The notes under the pieces are model-generated. The model did no database searches, was not told where the DNA came from, and saw only the letters and a list, made by a program, of their open reading frames with translations. This document shows, in pieces, positions 1-9,842 of a stretch of 64,000 nt of DNA. Source of the stretch: Varroa destructor (Eukaryota > Arthropoda > Arachnida > Mesostigmata > Varroidae). The position numbers and the translations under genes were made by a program. The first letter of the stretch is position 1, and each line of letters opens with the position of its first letter. The stretch is taken from positions 27,330,033 through 27,394,032 of the forward strand of contig NW_019211455.1 of the NCBI RefSeq assembly GCF_002443255.2. Reading direction: 5' to 3'.

Positions 1-721
1 CAAAGGTAAAAAGGCCGACCTCTAAACACATTGAAGGTTCGGGTCACAATGGAGGTTCTTAAATCTGTTTTGGATTTACTTTATTGTATCTATCTTACCC
101 ATCGGTTTAATTAAAGTTTAGCTTTAGCGGCCGCCTTCTTCTTTAAAAAGATATATTCAGAGCGGTACATAAACAAGCATACGCTGATTTCTAAGCAAAC
201 TGTTCACATAATTTATTTATGCATCATAGGCCTTACTGATACCAACACTGTTTACTCACTGTTTAACAGACGATAAAATACGATATTTATCAAATATGAA
301 ACGGAGTCTGCACGCAATAAACTGATCTATCTTACGTTTCCTGCGTTCGTGATAACTGCAGCCGAGCAACCATAACTGTCCTAAATTCAGTCTCTCAGGG
401 TTACGGCGCCTGTGACGCGTTCGGCATAATAAACTGCTTAACGCAAAGCGTCGGAACTAACCACTTTTTTGATTTAAGCCTGATCGAAACTCTGGAACCT
501 TATTTATACCAATATGACTGCCTGCTATAGGACATGCGAATAGTTTATTTATTTAGTATCTGCCCAGATCATTGACGATTGTTTTACTACATGTCCTTGA
601 GAAGTTTTAACGACCTAATGACTACTAGACTTTTAATAAATTACTATTAAACTACTAAAATCACCGAACTTGAGCTTTGTTTTTTGTGGTGTGTATGGTT
701 CAATTTACCGAAAGGACTCAC
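1..721 (-). other. Presumed intron or 3' continuation of the KIF12-like gene
   Basis: The gene must continue past its GTGAGT donor at 721. I read this stretch in the minus frames and found no exon with a convincing splice pair or heptad pattern. The next exon is therefore either too divergent to recognise or lies beyond the left edge. Confidence 0.6.
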
Positions 722-826
722 CATTCGAACCATCGGCTTAGTTTTAACCCTTCGCGCGCGCGAGGCGTACCGTAGAGTCTGAATAGTCTCAAGCGTATTT
801 GACCTCGCAGGAGATACGCAGGCGAT
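722..826 (-). CDS. KIF12: KIF12-like exon closing the motor domain
   Basis: A long T tract and acceptor precede it, and the donor is CGAATG|GTGAGT. It encodes [20 protein letters not shown] and [15 protein letters not shown], the end of the motor and the start of the neck. It is 105 bases long and phase 0 at both ends. No following exon could be recognised in positions 1-721. Confidence 0.93.
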
Positions 827-3800
827 CTAAAAAAAAAACACGATATATTCAACTCACATACGAAAACGTGCTTTTAATGCTAGTTCTTCATTTGCCCCTG
901 CACGGTGAACATTTCAACAATAATTCATGTTCAATACGAGATACGCTCACACGTATTATAGTAGAAACCGTTAACGTCCACTTACGATAAGTGCCATCCC
1001 GTTTCCAGCCAGGGAGTCTGACAACAGTTTTGTAAGCGTTGAATCCCGGTACGGGATATGCCCATTGCGTTTCTTCGGATCCGCTAGCATTGAAATACAA
1101 TTGCCTATACGATATACCAACGTAACGCGATTATGACAGGGCGATGAAAAGCGGGTGATATTTAGACTGTATGCCGGCTGGCACTCAGCTATTAGGAACA
1201 TGACGATCAGCTGTAACACGAAGTCTGTGGCTTATTTTGGTTGGATCTATCTGAACGAATGCGGATACTTGTCTGTTAAATAGTTATACTTAATGACACA
1301 TTAGAAACGACACGTGTTGCTAACCGAGCACGAGGAGACTCTTATTGATGTTGTTGGCTTCCTTAAGCGTGCTTCCTTGCGATTTTGTTTTTTTCGTCTT
1401 TTCTGAACCTGCCAGGTCGACAAAACTCAGCTTGCCCTGTAAAATAGTTTGCTTTACTATTTTGTTGTCCGCGGACAGGTCTAAAGCAGCATTAAATAGC
1501 GTCACAGCGGAGGAACAAGAGCCAATGACTTGATTTTTTCAGTTTTCAATTTCAACGAGATCTTTCATGTCAGCTCGAGTTTAGCAGAACAATGATACCT
1601 TCTAGCGATACCAGGGACTAAAAAATATCCTATATGGCCTATTGGAATTAGAGCCTTTCGGCTTCAATTCTAGTTTACTCAATCGACCAGCCTACGTTTC
1701 CCTTTCATTTGCTATGAGCTTCAGGAATAACTTGATGACTAACATTGCCTGCTAACGAATTATGTAGAAGCGTTGAGCTCACTTCTAATTTCTAACACCA
1801 CCCCCTTCCTACACACTTCCGTCAAAAATGTTCTGATAATTTCAACAGAATTATACGGCATCATCGCAAAACCGTGTTTATAACGCCAGCTCATATGTTT
1901 CTAATATTGACGAAACTGTATTTTCACATCATATTTGTACCTGTTTGCGAATATAACTAGTTGGGTCATCGAAGTCCTTCTGTTCCGAGTTGAGGTACAC
2001 GGTGAGGATTGTATGCGAACGGGATGAATGTTCGTTCATCTCGTGCGAACGGATTTGACGATTCTTCCGGCCTGAAAATACCCAAACGACCCAGAAATTA
2101 GCTATACGAATTAGATATTAGACGCCGCCTTGTTTTATGTGAAATTACTGAAACGGACTGATACTGGCTTCTTGACGAGCGGACTGCTAATTGCAGTCAT
2201 ACCTTCATCATTTATATAGGTTGTTATATAGCATATCATATCGATGTTCAATAGCTCAGTGTTAAACTCAATTTTACACTTTTTGTTCTCCTTCGTCTTT
2301 AGTAGAGTAGACAGCTAAAGGTCAGTTGTCTGCCCAGCCACTGAAATAATCAAAAAGTTCAAGTTTCCGATTGATACCGACACAGATGAGTTGTTTTAGT
2401 AATTGGCTAGGTCTAATCAGATTTAGTTTGCCATGTTATTTAGTTACTTAGAATTCAATAAAGAGTATGAACAAAAAATTACGGGCAATGAAAACCTATT
2501 ACAAAATCAATATATGATGGGTTTTTGTATCAAATCCTCTAGATATTTACTGCGCATGCATATTTTTTTGAGCCAATATAAGTTTACATGGCTTCTCGGA
2601 TCCTTTTGTTCATATTGTCTATATTAAGCGCCAAGCTAAGCGACTCCAAGGCTGTTGCTTACAATAGCGGCGTACCATTACTTAAACTGCTTAGAGCTGC
2701 TACCTGATAGTAAAAAGTATGACTACTTATTGAAAATTATAAAAAAATCAACAATTAGCTCGGCCTTATTTCGGGCCTTCAGTACGACACCTAAGTGGCC
2801 GAACCTTCCATGCCAGCAATAGTTACAACATCACATCGTCAATAAAGCCTACATGTAAGAACACAGTTGGAGAAACACAGCGCTCACATTTAATTTGTCT
2901 ACCCGTATTTACTTCGTATGTGGTAATACTTCCACCCATCGGGGCCATTTCTGCCACTCAGCCGTTTGCAAATATCAACTCCCCACTTTGTATCCACAGT
3001 TCAACATGCATATATGCATCTGTTTTATATCTACCTATATAAATCGTGGTTCGTTGTGAAAACAGAATGATCGACCCCGTGCAGCTTGGCCGTAAGGCCT
3101 TAACTCAAAAATGTCCTTCACGGACAGAAATCCTTTGTGCAATATTGTTCGTTCCGTGCCTTACCCGATTCGACGTTTCTCTTTAACCATGCAAATCGAT
3201 TTCAATAGACCATCACAGCGTTAGAACGTACGTAAAAATTAAGCGAATAGCGTTATTACGATGTTATTATTACGATCTGTTACCCTGAGCGAAAATCCGC
3301 TGTACCTTTCCTCGCCTTACAGACGGTCTTGTCAGAATAAGAAGACCAAAACTACATTACAGATCCTAATGCCATTAGTTTTTAGTATCTAGCCCACGAT
3401 ATATTTGAGCAACAGCTTGCAAACTGTGTATTTTTATAAATAACTAATAAAACGGGTACCGTGGATACCTAGAAAGTATACAGGTTTGGAAGGTTCAACT
3501 GGTGCCGAAAAGCAAAATATCTGTTGCTTGTTATTGCCAAAAACCAAGGTTTTCGAATGGAGCGGTAGGATATTCTCTTCTTGATGACCCGCATCGATAC
3601 CGAAAAGCCAAAGAAAACAGGGGCGGTATTGACCGAAACGCCTGCTTTGCATACCATTGTAATTCTAATGACTAGTCGGCTCCACCGGGACGACAATTGC
3701 AGATGGATCCGTCAAAGGCTTATTTTTGTTATAGAATATAAATAACCTAGATACTAACCGAATAGTAAAAAGTATTACGTAGATTTCACCAGCTGGGGTT

Positions 3801-6800
3801 TTCGCTACGATCATTTAAAGCATACTTCTAGTTAGTTACATGTTGGCCTAAAAGGTCGAAAAAACAAATATCAGATAACATCGAACGGTTGGAATGTTTT
3901 AAGGTCTCCAAAACTTTAGAGTGGCAGGCTAAGCTATGAATTACATTAGATTATTGATTGTTTATTAAAGTTCCGTCATGAACGTGGTCAAATGGAAGGA
4001 TGTAAGCGTTTTTGAAAATAGTATATATCGCATCGATCTGATGTCTACGTCGCGAAAACTACATACCTTCCTCAAGGACTCCCTGAAGGTCGCCGATATC
4101 CTCACATTCGACCACAAATAGATTTTCGGCGTAGTGGCCTTTGTTCTTATTCCATCGAACTTGCAAACTCTTCGGCGACGGATTCAGGAGATCCAGAACG
4201 TGCTCCTTGTAGATTTCCAGGTACGACGCACGCACCACGTACGTCGTCTCCTGTATTCAATGTAGATATATAATCATCATTCAAAAATTCACGATGCAGC
4301 TGTATATACAGACAAGGAAATGCCCATTTTATCCTAGAGGAGTGGAAAGCATTAAGCAAGTATAGATTGTCAACACAGGGATTTAATGTTACGACACAGG
4401 GAAAGTTCCATATTGTAGAAGGATTATATTTTAGAAAAAGAAGCATGCCTTTCTCTGCTTTAGTTCGTTGAATAGATATGCAAATGAGAGCTGAATAAGT
4501 CCTGGTTGATTATCCTTGCCTGCTTCAGTGCCGGTCATCGTATAGGTTTTACCAGCGCCGGTCTGTCCATACGCCATAATTGTCGACGCAAATCTAATAT
4601 ACATACACAAAGCGAATATGAATGAAGTCATAGTCCGTAAAATCAAATGGAAACACGAATTTTTACTTTAGTACAGGCATTTATACGTTGGTTGTGGTCC
4701 ACGTTGGGACACGTTGGGTCTAGGTTCAAGCCCGGGCATAAACGGACTGACTTCGTTTCGAACCAGCCAGCAAAACTCGAAACATAAAGGTGTTCTCAAG
4801 ATGGGGTCCTCTAGGTAAACTTGATTGATCTGCGAAAGAAAGTCATTGTAAAACTGTTGTTGTCAGTTGTAGCACAGCTTGTGACGGTAAACAACTTCAT
4901 ACCGTTCAAAAGCTGCCGTTATAACAGTAATAACTGACCCACTAGTTGTTATTAGAGGCGTAGTCATTAGCAAAGTTGTTATCGGTGAACGTAATTAATC
5001 AGTGTTTATATCTCTATAAACTTATTTATGTATCCGATAGTTAGCTAGTTTGTTTCCCGTTTGGGAAATAACGTATTGACGTTCTATCTGCCTGAACAAC
5101 TTCATCCCAGTCATGGCTACCCGCCAAAAACAGTGCCTGCCTTAAATTAGCGGCGCCGCTGTGTCCTTCCCTAATCTCGGAGGTGTTCAGGGTTGCTGGA
5201 TTACGAAGGCCAGATTCTACTACCAAGGCATTTATCTGACACTGTGGGGTTTTTGATTGGTGGATCTTGGTTCGGTGTCCTGTTGTCGTGATAGCGTCAA
5301 CGAGTTGGTTGTAGTCGAAAATTGTCCAATACGTGTTTCCTAACGTTGACAAACGGCTGACATCGGTGCGAGTTATTCCATTGGTACTGTGCCGTAGTCG
5401 TCTGCAAAGTATTCTAGTAAAAATTTCGCGTTAGACTATAACATGCATTTATGACTCTTTTGTGGTTGGATTCTACCCATCGAGCGCGGCGTCGCATAAG
5501 CGTTTAACTCCACAATATTCAAGTACGTCCTCTTGCGTTGCTTCAGGTTCAAATACGACGCTAAAGGTGAATAGCTTTGTTTGCGTCGTCTGTTCCTCGT
5601 CCACCTGTAATCAAGATCAGATATCTAATTGTCTAGCTTTTTCTACGCTAAGCAATTTTTTTTTTATGCATGATAAACTTTACCGCAAAGGGTTAAGTAC
5701 TATACATGTAGGAACGCGCTAGGCATGACGAGCGTAGGACTTTCATGTGACGTTAACTAACATAACCTCCGAACCGTTTAGGAAAAGTTTGATGAATATT
5801 GATCAGTTTCTTATCGGCTGGATATTCGAAAAGGCGCACGATAAGCTGACATACTTTAGACAGAGCAAGTTGCTGATAGAGCTTACGCGGAAACGTTGCA
5901 CGCGGCGATTTGTCGAAGCTGTTGCGCGAGAATCAACATCTATCGATTGTCTATTGATTTTTTAAGCCACTTACAACTGCAATTTTATCAGTATCGTATA
6001 TACTATGAAGATGAATTGGCATGGCACATCTAATGCACGAACATACGCGTACAGGGAAACACCCGGTTGGTCTGGCAAGTGACTGGCATACGAACGTAAC
6101 CATACGCTGTGGCGTGCAATAGATTTTTCAGTCTATGAATGATGTCAACATATACTGTCGTCCCTATCGAATCTCGACAGTCGACTTTTCAACTCGTAAA
6201 TAATCAAGTAGTAGAAGCTTGCAATACATAAAACGCCTCTAGTCGATGCGGGCAAACGTTCGTTTACGATTACAGTAACGTCATTTGCCAATATATGGCG
6301 TTTGAACAAAGCCTAGTGATACATTGAAGCGCCATATTGGCAACACGAAAGAGAGAAACCCCAGTCGAAAGGCAACGACATAGCGGCGCAGCGCCCTCTT
6401 TATCTCCCTCTCTCTCTCTATAGAGACGCAATCCATAAGTTCGCAAATTTCCGATACAAGAACAGATGTTCAGCCAAACATGTTAACAATAGGTGGCCTA
6501 TGGCGGTTAGCTTGTGCAATCATTTGGGCTGTGAAGTATCGAGACGGATAGCTATCATATCCGTCCATTGTGTCGCCACTGTTTGAGGTCTTGAACATTT
6601 CATGTTGAATCATCGCGCTCGATTTTGGTCGGCCAGCTCGTTGCGACAGATATACGACACTGTTATTACTATCAGTATCAATAATAACTAGACGTTTTAA
6701 ACTAACGTTTTGTCCAGACAGAGTATTAGGAAGGTGTAAAACAGTTTCAATCTATCTGACATAGCGCATCCACCGCGTACAACGGCCGTATTGTGCCTTG

Positions 6801-8411
6801 GATGTACTGAGTTAGTGAACGGGCAACTGATACGCACATTGTAACTTTATAAAATCGGCGTCAGCTTCGAGTGTTTTAGCGATTTCTAAATGAGTTCTGT
6901 GTGATAGTGCAGAGCAAATAAAAAGCAAAGATGCCCAATTCGATATATGCACTCATAAATTTATCGATTTTTATTTGTAGCTTGGGTATTATTCTGCGGC
7001 CAGTTGCGACGCAGCAGGCAAACGCTGGGCTATCCAATGAAGACGCGATAGACAAATTTCGTGAGAAGTATAACTCCGAAAGCATCATCCGGGACACAGA
7101 ACACATCCAAGAAGATCTCAAGCATCTTATCGACTTGCAAAAAGAGGGAACGATATCGAACGAGCAGTCAATATTCTACGTCATGAGAATGCACGATTTC
7201 GACAATAATAATCTTCTTGATGGACTCGAACTTATGAAAATCGTATCCCACTCAACTGCTCTGCGTCCTGACATTGCAGGACTTACGGTGGAACAGCTCG
7301 AAGCGTTAGTGGACGCCTTTCTTCACCTCGACGCCAATCAGGATGGATTCATTAGCTATGCTGAGTGGGTCGACTCGAACCGGCGGTCCCAAAAAAGTGA
7401 AACAACTAAGTAACTTCGCACACTTATACCAGACGGGAGCTTCTCCTAGGAATCAATCGAAATTAATGAACATTTAGACAAAACGCGAGAAAGGAATCGA
7501 TATCAGACGTAACATAGTCACTCGTATGTATATTTATTATCGAACGGCATCGTATGAATTGCGTATGATAAATAGTACGATAGCAAATGAAAATTCGACA
7601 GTGAAGAAATTTAGCATGTGAAGGAAGGACAAACAAATGGAAAAAAAAAACACCTGTGTTTTCTATAAATTTTTTCATCCAAAACTAACTTGTAAGTAAT
7701 TAATTACTGTTTATACATAGTTTATTTGGAATAGAATAGCTATTGATGCTAGAGAACAGGTTCAGGTACTCAACAAACAAGGAAAGCGATAGACTAGAGA
7801 AAGAAGGGAGAGTTAGCGACATTTAAGAGCTTCCAATATTTCCAGCTGCAATTGACTGGGCTTAGCCAATTCAGCCAGAGCAACGCGTGTATTTTCACCT
7901 GATCCATGTTATTTCTCTGAAGCGTCAATTGCCTCTCAGACTTCGGAATGTAAACAGTTTATACCTCTTCTCGACTAACGTTTGTTCAGAGTTAGCATTG
8001 GAAGCCCTTTAGGCTAAATAGCTCTAATCGATTGATTTTTTATCATCTTTTCTATAATGCGATTCAATTTGTACAACGAAAACTGGTCCGGATCAGCGTT
8101 TAGACATATTGGTTAGCTAGGTAGTATTGACTATATTCATTCTACGTTTATGTCGCTTTGCCCAAATGAATAGTTTTCCTTTCAGTCTATTGCAAGTAAA
8201 AAGAGAGCGGATATATTTAGCTGGTACCAAAATTTGCCCCTCGCCCGGATACTGAAGGGCGTGGGAGTCCTTGTGGCGTGTCTCGATGTCATTAGTAGGA
8301 CGAACCCGGACGACCACGTTAATATTGTCCGACAGATCTCCATTGGACACTGAAGACGCTTCGGGGCTCCCAGCTGTCATCAGCGAGTCCTGGGACGATG
8401 CTGTAGACGGT
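722..8411 (-). CDS. KIF12: KIF12-type kinesin motor protein, multi-exon, 3' part outside window
   Basis: This is a microtubule-dependent motor ATPase of the kinesin superfamily. Eight phase-consistent exons (8411-8228, 5604-5477, 4593-4449, 4250-4067, 2071-1941, 1436-1325, 1104-986, 826-722) give about 369 residues covering a whole motor domain. In order they show the N-terminal strand [10 protein letters not shown], the P-loop [22 protein letters not shown], switch I HSSRSH, switch [37 protein letters not shown] and the closing [12 protein letters not shown]. The stretch [18 protein letters not shown] matches the VRWNK..G.Y.E..RVVE signature I know from vertebrate KIF12, which is why I place it there rather than in kinesin-1 or -2. 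All exon phases match. The last visible exon ends at a GTGAGT donor, so the neck and coiled-coil stalk lie further left or outside the window. An MCFD2-like gene sits antisense in the largest intron. The family is certain; the subfamily is likely. Confidence 0.93.
986..1104 (-). CDS. KIF12: KIF12-like exon, HIPYRDS region
   Basis: The acceptor is tatcgtatag and the donor CTTATC|GTAAGT. It encodes [20 protein letters not shown] and [19 protein letters not shown], including a microtubule-contact loop typical of kinesins. The ADP-kk-HIPYRDS wording is closest to KIF12. Confidence 0.96.
1325..1436 (-). CDS. KIF12: KIF12-like exon with switch II (DLAGSE)
   Basis: The acceptor is tattttacag and the donor CTCG|GTTAGC. 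It encodes [16 protein letters not shown] and [21 protein letters not shown] is switch II, which couples ATP hydrolysis to microtubule binding. It ends one base into a glycine codon. Confidence 0.96.
1941..2071 (-). CDS. KIF12: KIF12-like exon with switch I (SSRSH)
   Basis: The acceptor is tattttcag and the donor CAAACAG|GTACAA. The translation contains [20 protein letters not shown], the switch I region that senses the nucleotide gamma-phosphate. Two bases complete the glycine codon left by the upstream exon, and the exon ends in phase 0. Confidence 0.95.
2072..4066 (-). other. Intron of the KIF12-like gene (about 2.0 kb)
   Basis: It is bounded by GTATGT at the 5' side and tattttcag at the 3' side. 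It is AT-rich. A minus-strand reading frame at 3434-3696 superficially resembles kinesin switch I but is not an exon, because the true switch I exon is at 2071-1941. I see nothing else in it. Confidence 0.85.
4067..4250 (-). CDS. KIF12: KIF12-like exon with SYLEIY motif
   Basis: The acceptor is ttgaatacag and the donor GAAG|GTATGT. It encodes [20 protein letters not shown] and the KIF12-diagnostic [19 protein letters not shown], then [15 protein letters not shown]. It ends one base into a glycine codon. The usual N in SYLEIYNE is K here. Confidence 0.95.
4449..4593 (-). CDS. KIF12: KIF12-like exon with P-loop, ending at a GC donor
   Basis: It begins after tatattag and encodes [19 protein letters not shown], the ATP-binding P-loop, then [18 protein letters not shown]. 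No GT dinucleotide lies between the coding end and the in-frame stop in the next 20-odd bases. The only phase-compatible junction to the following exon is AGAAAG|GCATGC, a GC-AG intron. Confidence 0.92.
4594..5476 (-). other. Intron of the KIF12-like gene (about 0.9 kb)
   Basis: It is flanked by GTAGAA and tatattag splice sites. It contains a 103-codon minus-strand open frame (5041-5352) with no recognisable similarity, of a length expected by chance. I see no repeat or RNA gene. Confidence 0.85.
5477..5604 (-). CDS. KIF12: KIF12-like exon preceding the P-loop
   Basis: The acceptor is ttgattacag and the donor GATGG|GTAGAA. It translates to a stretch containing [18 protein letters not shown] and [10 protein letters not shown], the usual segment leading to the P-loop in kinesins. 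It starts in phase 0 and leaves two bases of a glycine codon, which the first base of the next exon completes. Confidence 0.93.
6848..6854 (+). promoter_or_regulatory. TATA-like box upstream of the MCFD2-like gene
   Basis: The sequence TATAAAA lies 77 bases before the ATG at 6931. This is the right distance for a start site near 6878 and a leader of about 50 bases. It suggests the nested gene has its own promoter inside the kinesin intron. Chance occurrence in AT-rich DNA is quite possible. Confidence 0.4.
6931..7413 (+). CDS. MCFD2: MCFD2-like secreted EF-hand protein, single exon
   Basis: The 160-residue intronless frame starts at ATG 6931. Residues 1-27 form a signal peptide (hydrophobic core [17 protein letters not shown], small residues before ATQQ). 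The helix [16 protein letters not shown] corresponds to the DQEHI.EHLEG region of MCFD2. Two EF-hands follow: [12 protein letters not shown], near-identical to the human MCFD2 loop [12 protein letters not shown], and [12 protein letters not shown]. In vertebrates MCFD2 is a soluble calcium-binding partner of the lectin LMAN1 (ERGIC-53) and helps load selected glycoproteins into ER-to-Golgi vesicles; the same role is inferred here. Length and domain order fit the family. There is no C-terminal KDEL-type signal, as is usual for MCFD2. It lies antisense within a kinesin intron. Lack of introns could mean an old retrocopy. A related EF-hand protein such as CGREF1 is less likely. Confidence 0.85.
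   Translation: MPNSIYALINLSIFICSLGIILRPVATQQANAGLSNEDAIDKFREKYNSESIIRDTEHIQEDLKHLIDLQKEGTISNEQSIFYVMRMHDFDNNNLLDGLELMKIVSHSTALRPDIAGLTVEQLEALVDAFLHLDANQDGFISYAEWVDSNRRSQKSETTK
8228..8411 (-). CDS. KIF12: KIF12-like exon: N-terminus and first beta strand
   Basis: The exon is preceded by a cttttcag acceptor and ends at ATTTTG|GTACCA. It encodes a Ser-rich leader (STASSQDSL, then [16 protein letters not shown]) and [15 protein letters not shown], the first strand of the motor. A methionine at 8380 could be the start. The frame stays open upstream to the acceptor, so translation may instead begin in an earlier exon. It ends in phase 0 and joins exon 5604-5477. Confidence 0.88.
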
Positions 8412-8620
8412 CTGAAAAGTCATAAGAAAATTGGAAGAAATTAGGTGAATAGAACAGACACCAATCGTGCGGTGACCTCTGCAGACTGAAGTTTCCATGC
8501 GTAAACAATTTACGTTTTCGGCATAAAACTACGATTATTGGTATTATTATCATAAAAAAAAGTGCACTATTCAGCCATAGGGGTTTAAGGCTTTTCCATT
8601 TGATTAAGTGGTGAACTTAC

Positions 8621-8673
8621 AGGCGTGTATCGGGTCTAGGGCTCGTAGGTGATCTCAGTCCACCCCAAAGGAA
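8621..8673 (-). CDS. KIF12: Possible upstream KIF12-like exon (Ser/Pro-rich leader)
   Basis: A strong GTAAGT donor at 8620 follows an open frame reading LRSPTSPRPDTR after the acceptor aaatgctag. Its two trailing bases complete a leucine codon with exon 8411-8228, giving a continuous Ser/Pro/Thr-rich leader before the motor. This rests on splice signals and phase only, because leaders are not conserved. Confidence 0.45.
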
Positions 8674-9821
8674 CTAGCATTTAATAAAGAACTATCGGTC
8701 AGAGTCGCTTTTGGCTGTTGGTGCTGCACCAAAAATAATGATAATTTTTTCTATCGGCATTTTGTATCCATCTTGGAAAAATTAAGTTGGTGAAAAAATT
8801 AAGTCGTAAAAATTAAAAGAAAAATATTAAAAAACATTTTTATAGTATAAACATGCAAACAAAAAAAAGGGATCTAACGGTCCATTGACCTAAGCTTGTT
8901 ATAATGCTATGAAATCAGGACCAATGAATTCTTCACGGCCTGGTCAAGCTAGTCGAAAATGTTCGAGCTGGCCGATAGTTCCGTGTCATCTCTCTAAACC
9001 TGTACACCTGAACGTTAACTAAACCAACTGAGGCATATTTCACTACGTTCGCTGCGTATGAAATTATCTAAAAGCAGACCTATGGGAAGACACGACTAAT
9101 AGATTTGCTATATGTATTGTTAGACAACTGGAAGACCAAGATGGACAGCGAAAATTATTGACTTGACTACGGAGTTTGTGTTATTTAGTTTTGAACTATT
9201 ACAACAGGCAAATTCCCATCCTCTCGGAACTTCAACAGCGTATCTTCACAATAGCATCAGTGGCATAGAAGTACAGGTAATCAGTAGTAAAGGAGTGCTT
9301 GCATAACTAGACGGGAAAGAAACTAGCTGATAGTTGTCAAATGTCCCATGAACAAATCCATGGGACTCTATCAAGGTGTTACGAGAAGATGCACAGATTT
9401 TCCTAATTCTGGTTGAAGAGCTGATGTTGTCCATGTGACCATTGGCACACGAATGCTACATAGTCCATAAAAATAAGTAGAACGCTTGTTATGTTTCTAA
9501 CACTATCAACAGTTGCGTTTTCGTCCGCTATTCAAAGTTTAACTTCGAGCCGCAACTGCAATGAAGGCTAATTATGACAGATCGTATAAACAAGAAGAAA
9601 TCTCATGTGAAGAATGAGCCTCTGCCACAGCATTGTATACCTATCTTAAATAACGGCCGTAGATACAATGTTGTGATCTACCGTTTTGCATCCCGTATTG
9701 CAAGTCGGATTTTTGAAAAGACTCTAGTTTGAAGGATTTGAACATTTCTAAGGAATAATCATTTTCTTCATTCCGCGTTGGATTGATTCTTGAACTATCG
9801 GCAATTAGCCGACGAACTTAC

Positions 9822-9842
9822 GTCACGTTCACTACGTTCCAT
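9822..9842 (-). CDS. KIF12: Possible first coding exon of the KIF12-like gene
   Basis: An ATG with G at +4 opens a seven-codon frame (MERSERD) ending exactly at a consensus GTAAGT donor. It is phase 0 and matches the phase-0 start of the candidate exon at 8673. It is too short to be tested by similarity. The alternative start is the methionine at 8380. Confidence 0.3.

Larger units (their letters stand above)
5605..8227 (-). other. Largest recognised KIF12-like intron, hosting the MCFD2-like gene
   Basis: The intron is bounded by ATTTTG|GTACCA and ttgattacag, with exon phases agreeing across it. It contains the whole MCFD2-like gene on the opposite strand, a CT microsatellite near 6399-6421 and otherwise AT-rich sequence. 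Confidence 0.88.

Noticed and set aside
3434..3696. Minus-strand frame reading [12 protein letters not shown], similar to kinesin switch I (SSRSH)
   Set aside because: The genuine switch I exon with HSSRSH, correct phase and splice sites is at 2071-1941. This copy has an inserted residue, lacks the His and has no fitting phase.
4700..4740. GGTTCAAGCCC resembling a tRNA T-loop
   Set aside because: No A box upstream and no acceptor-stem pairing. It lies in a kinesin intron.
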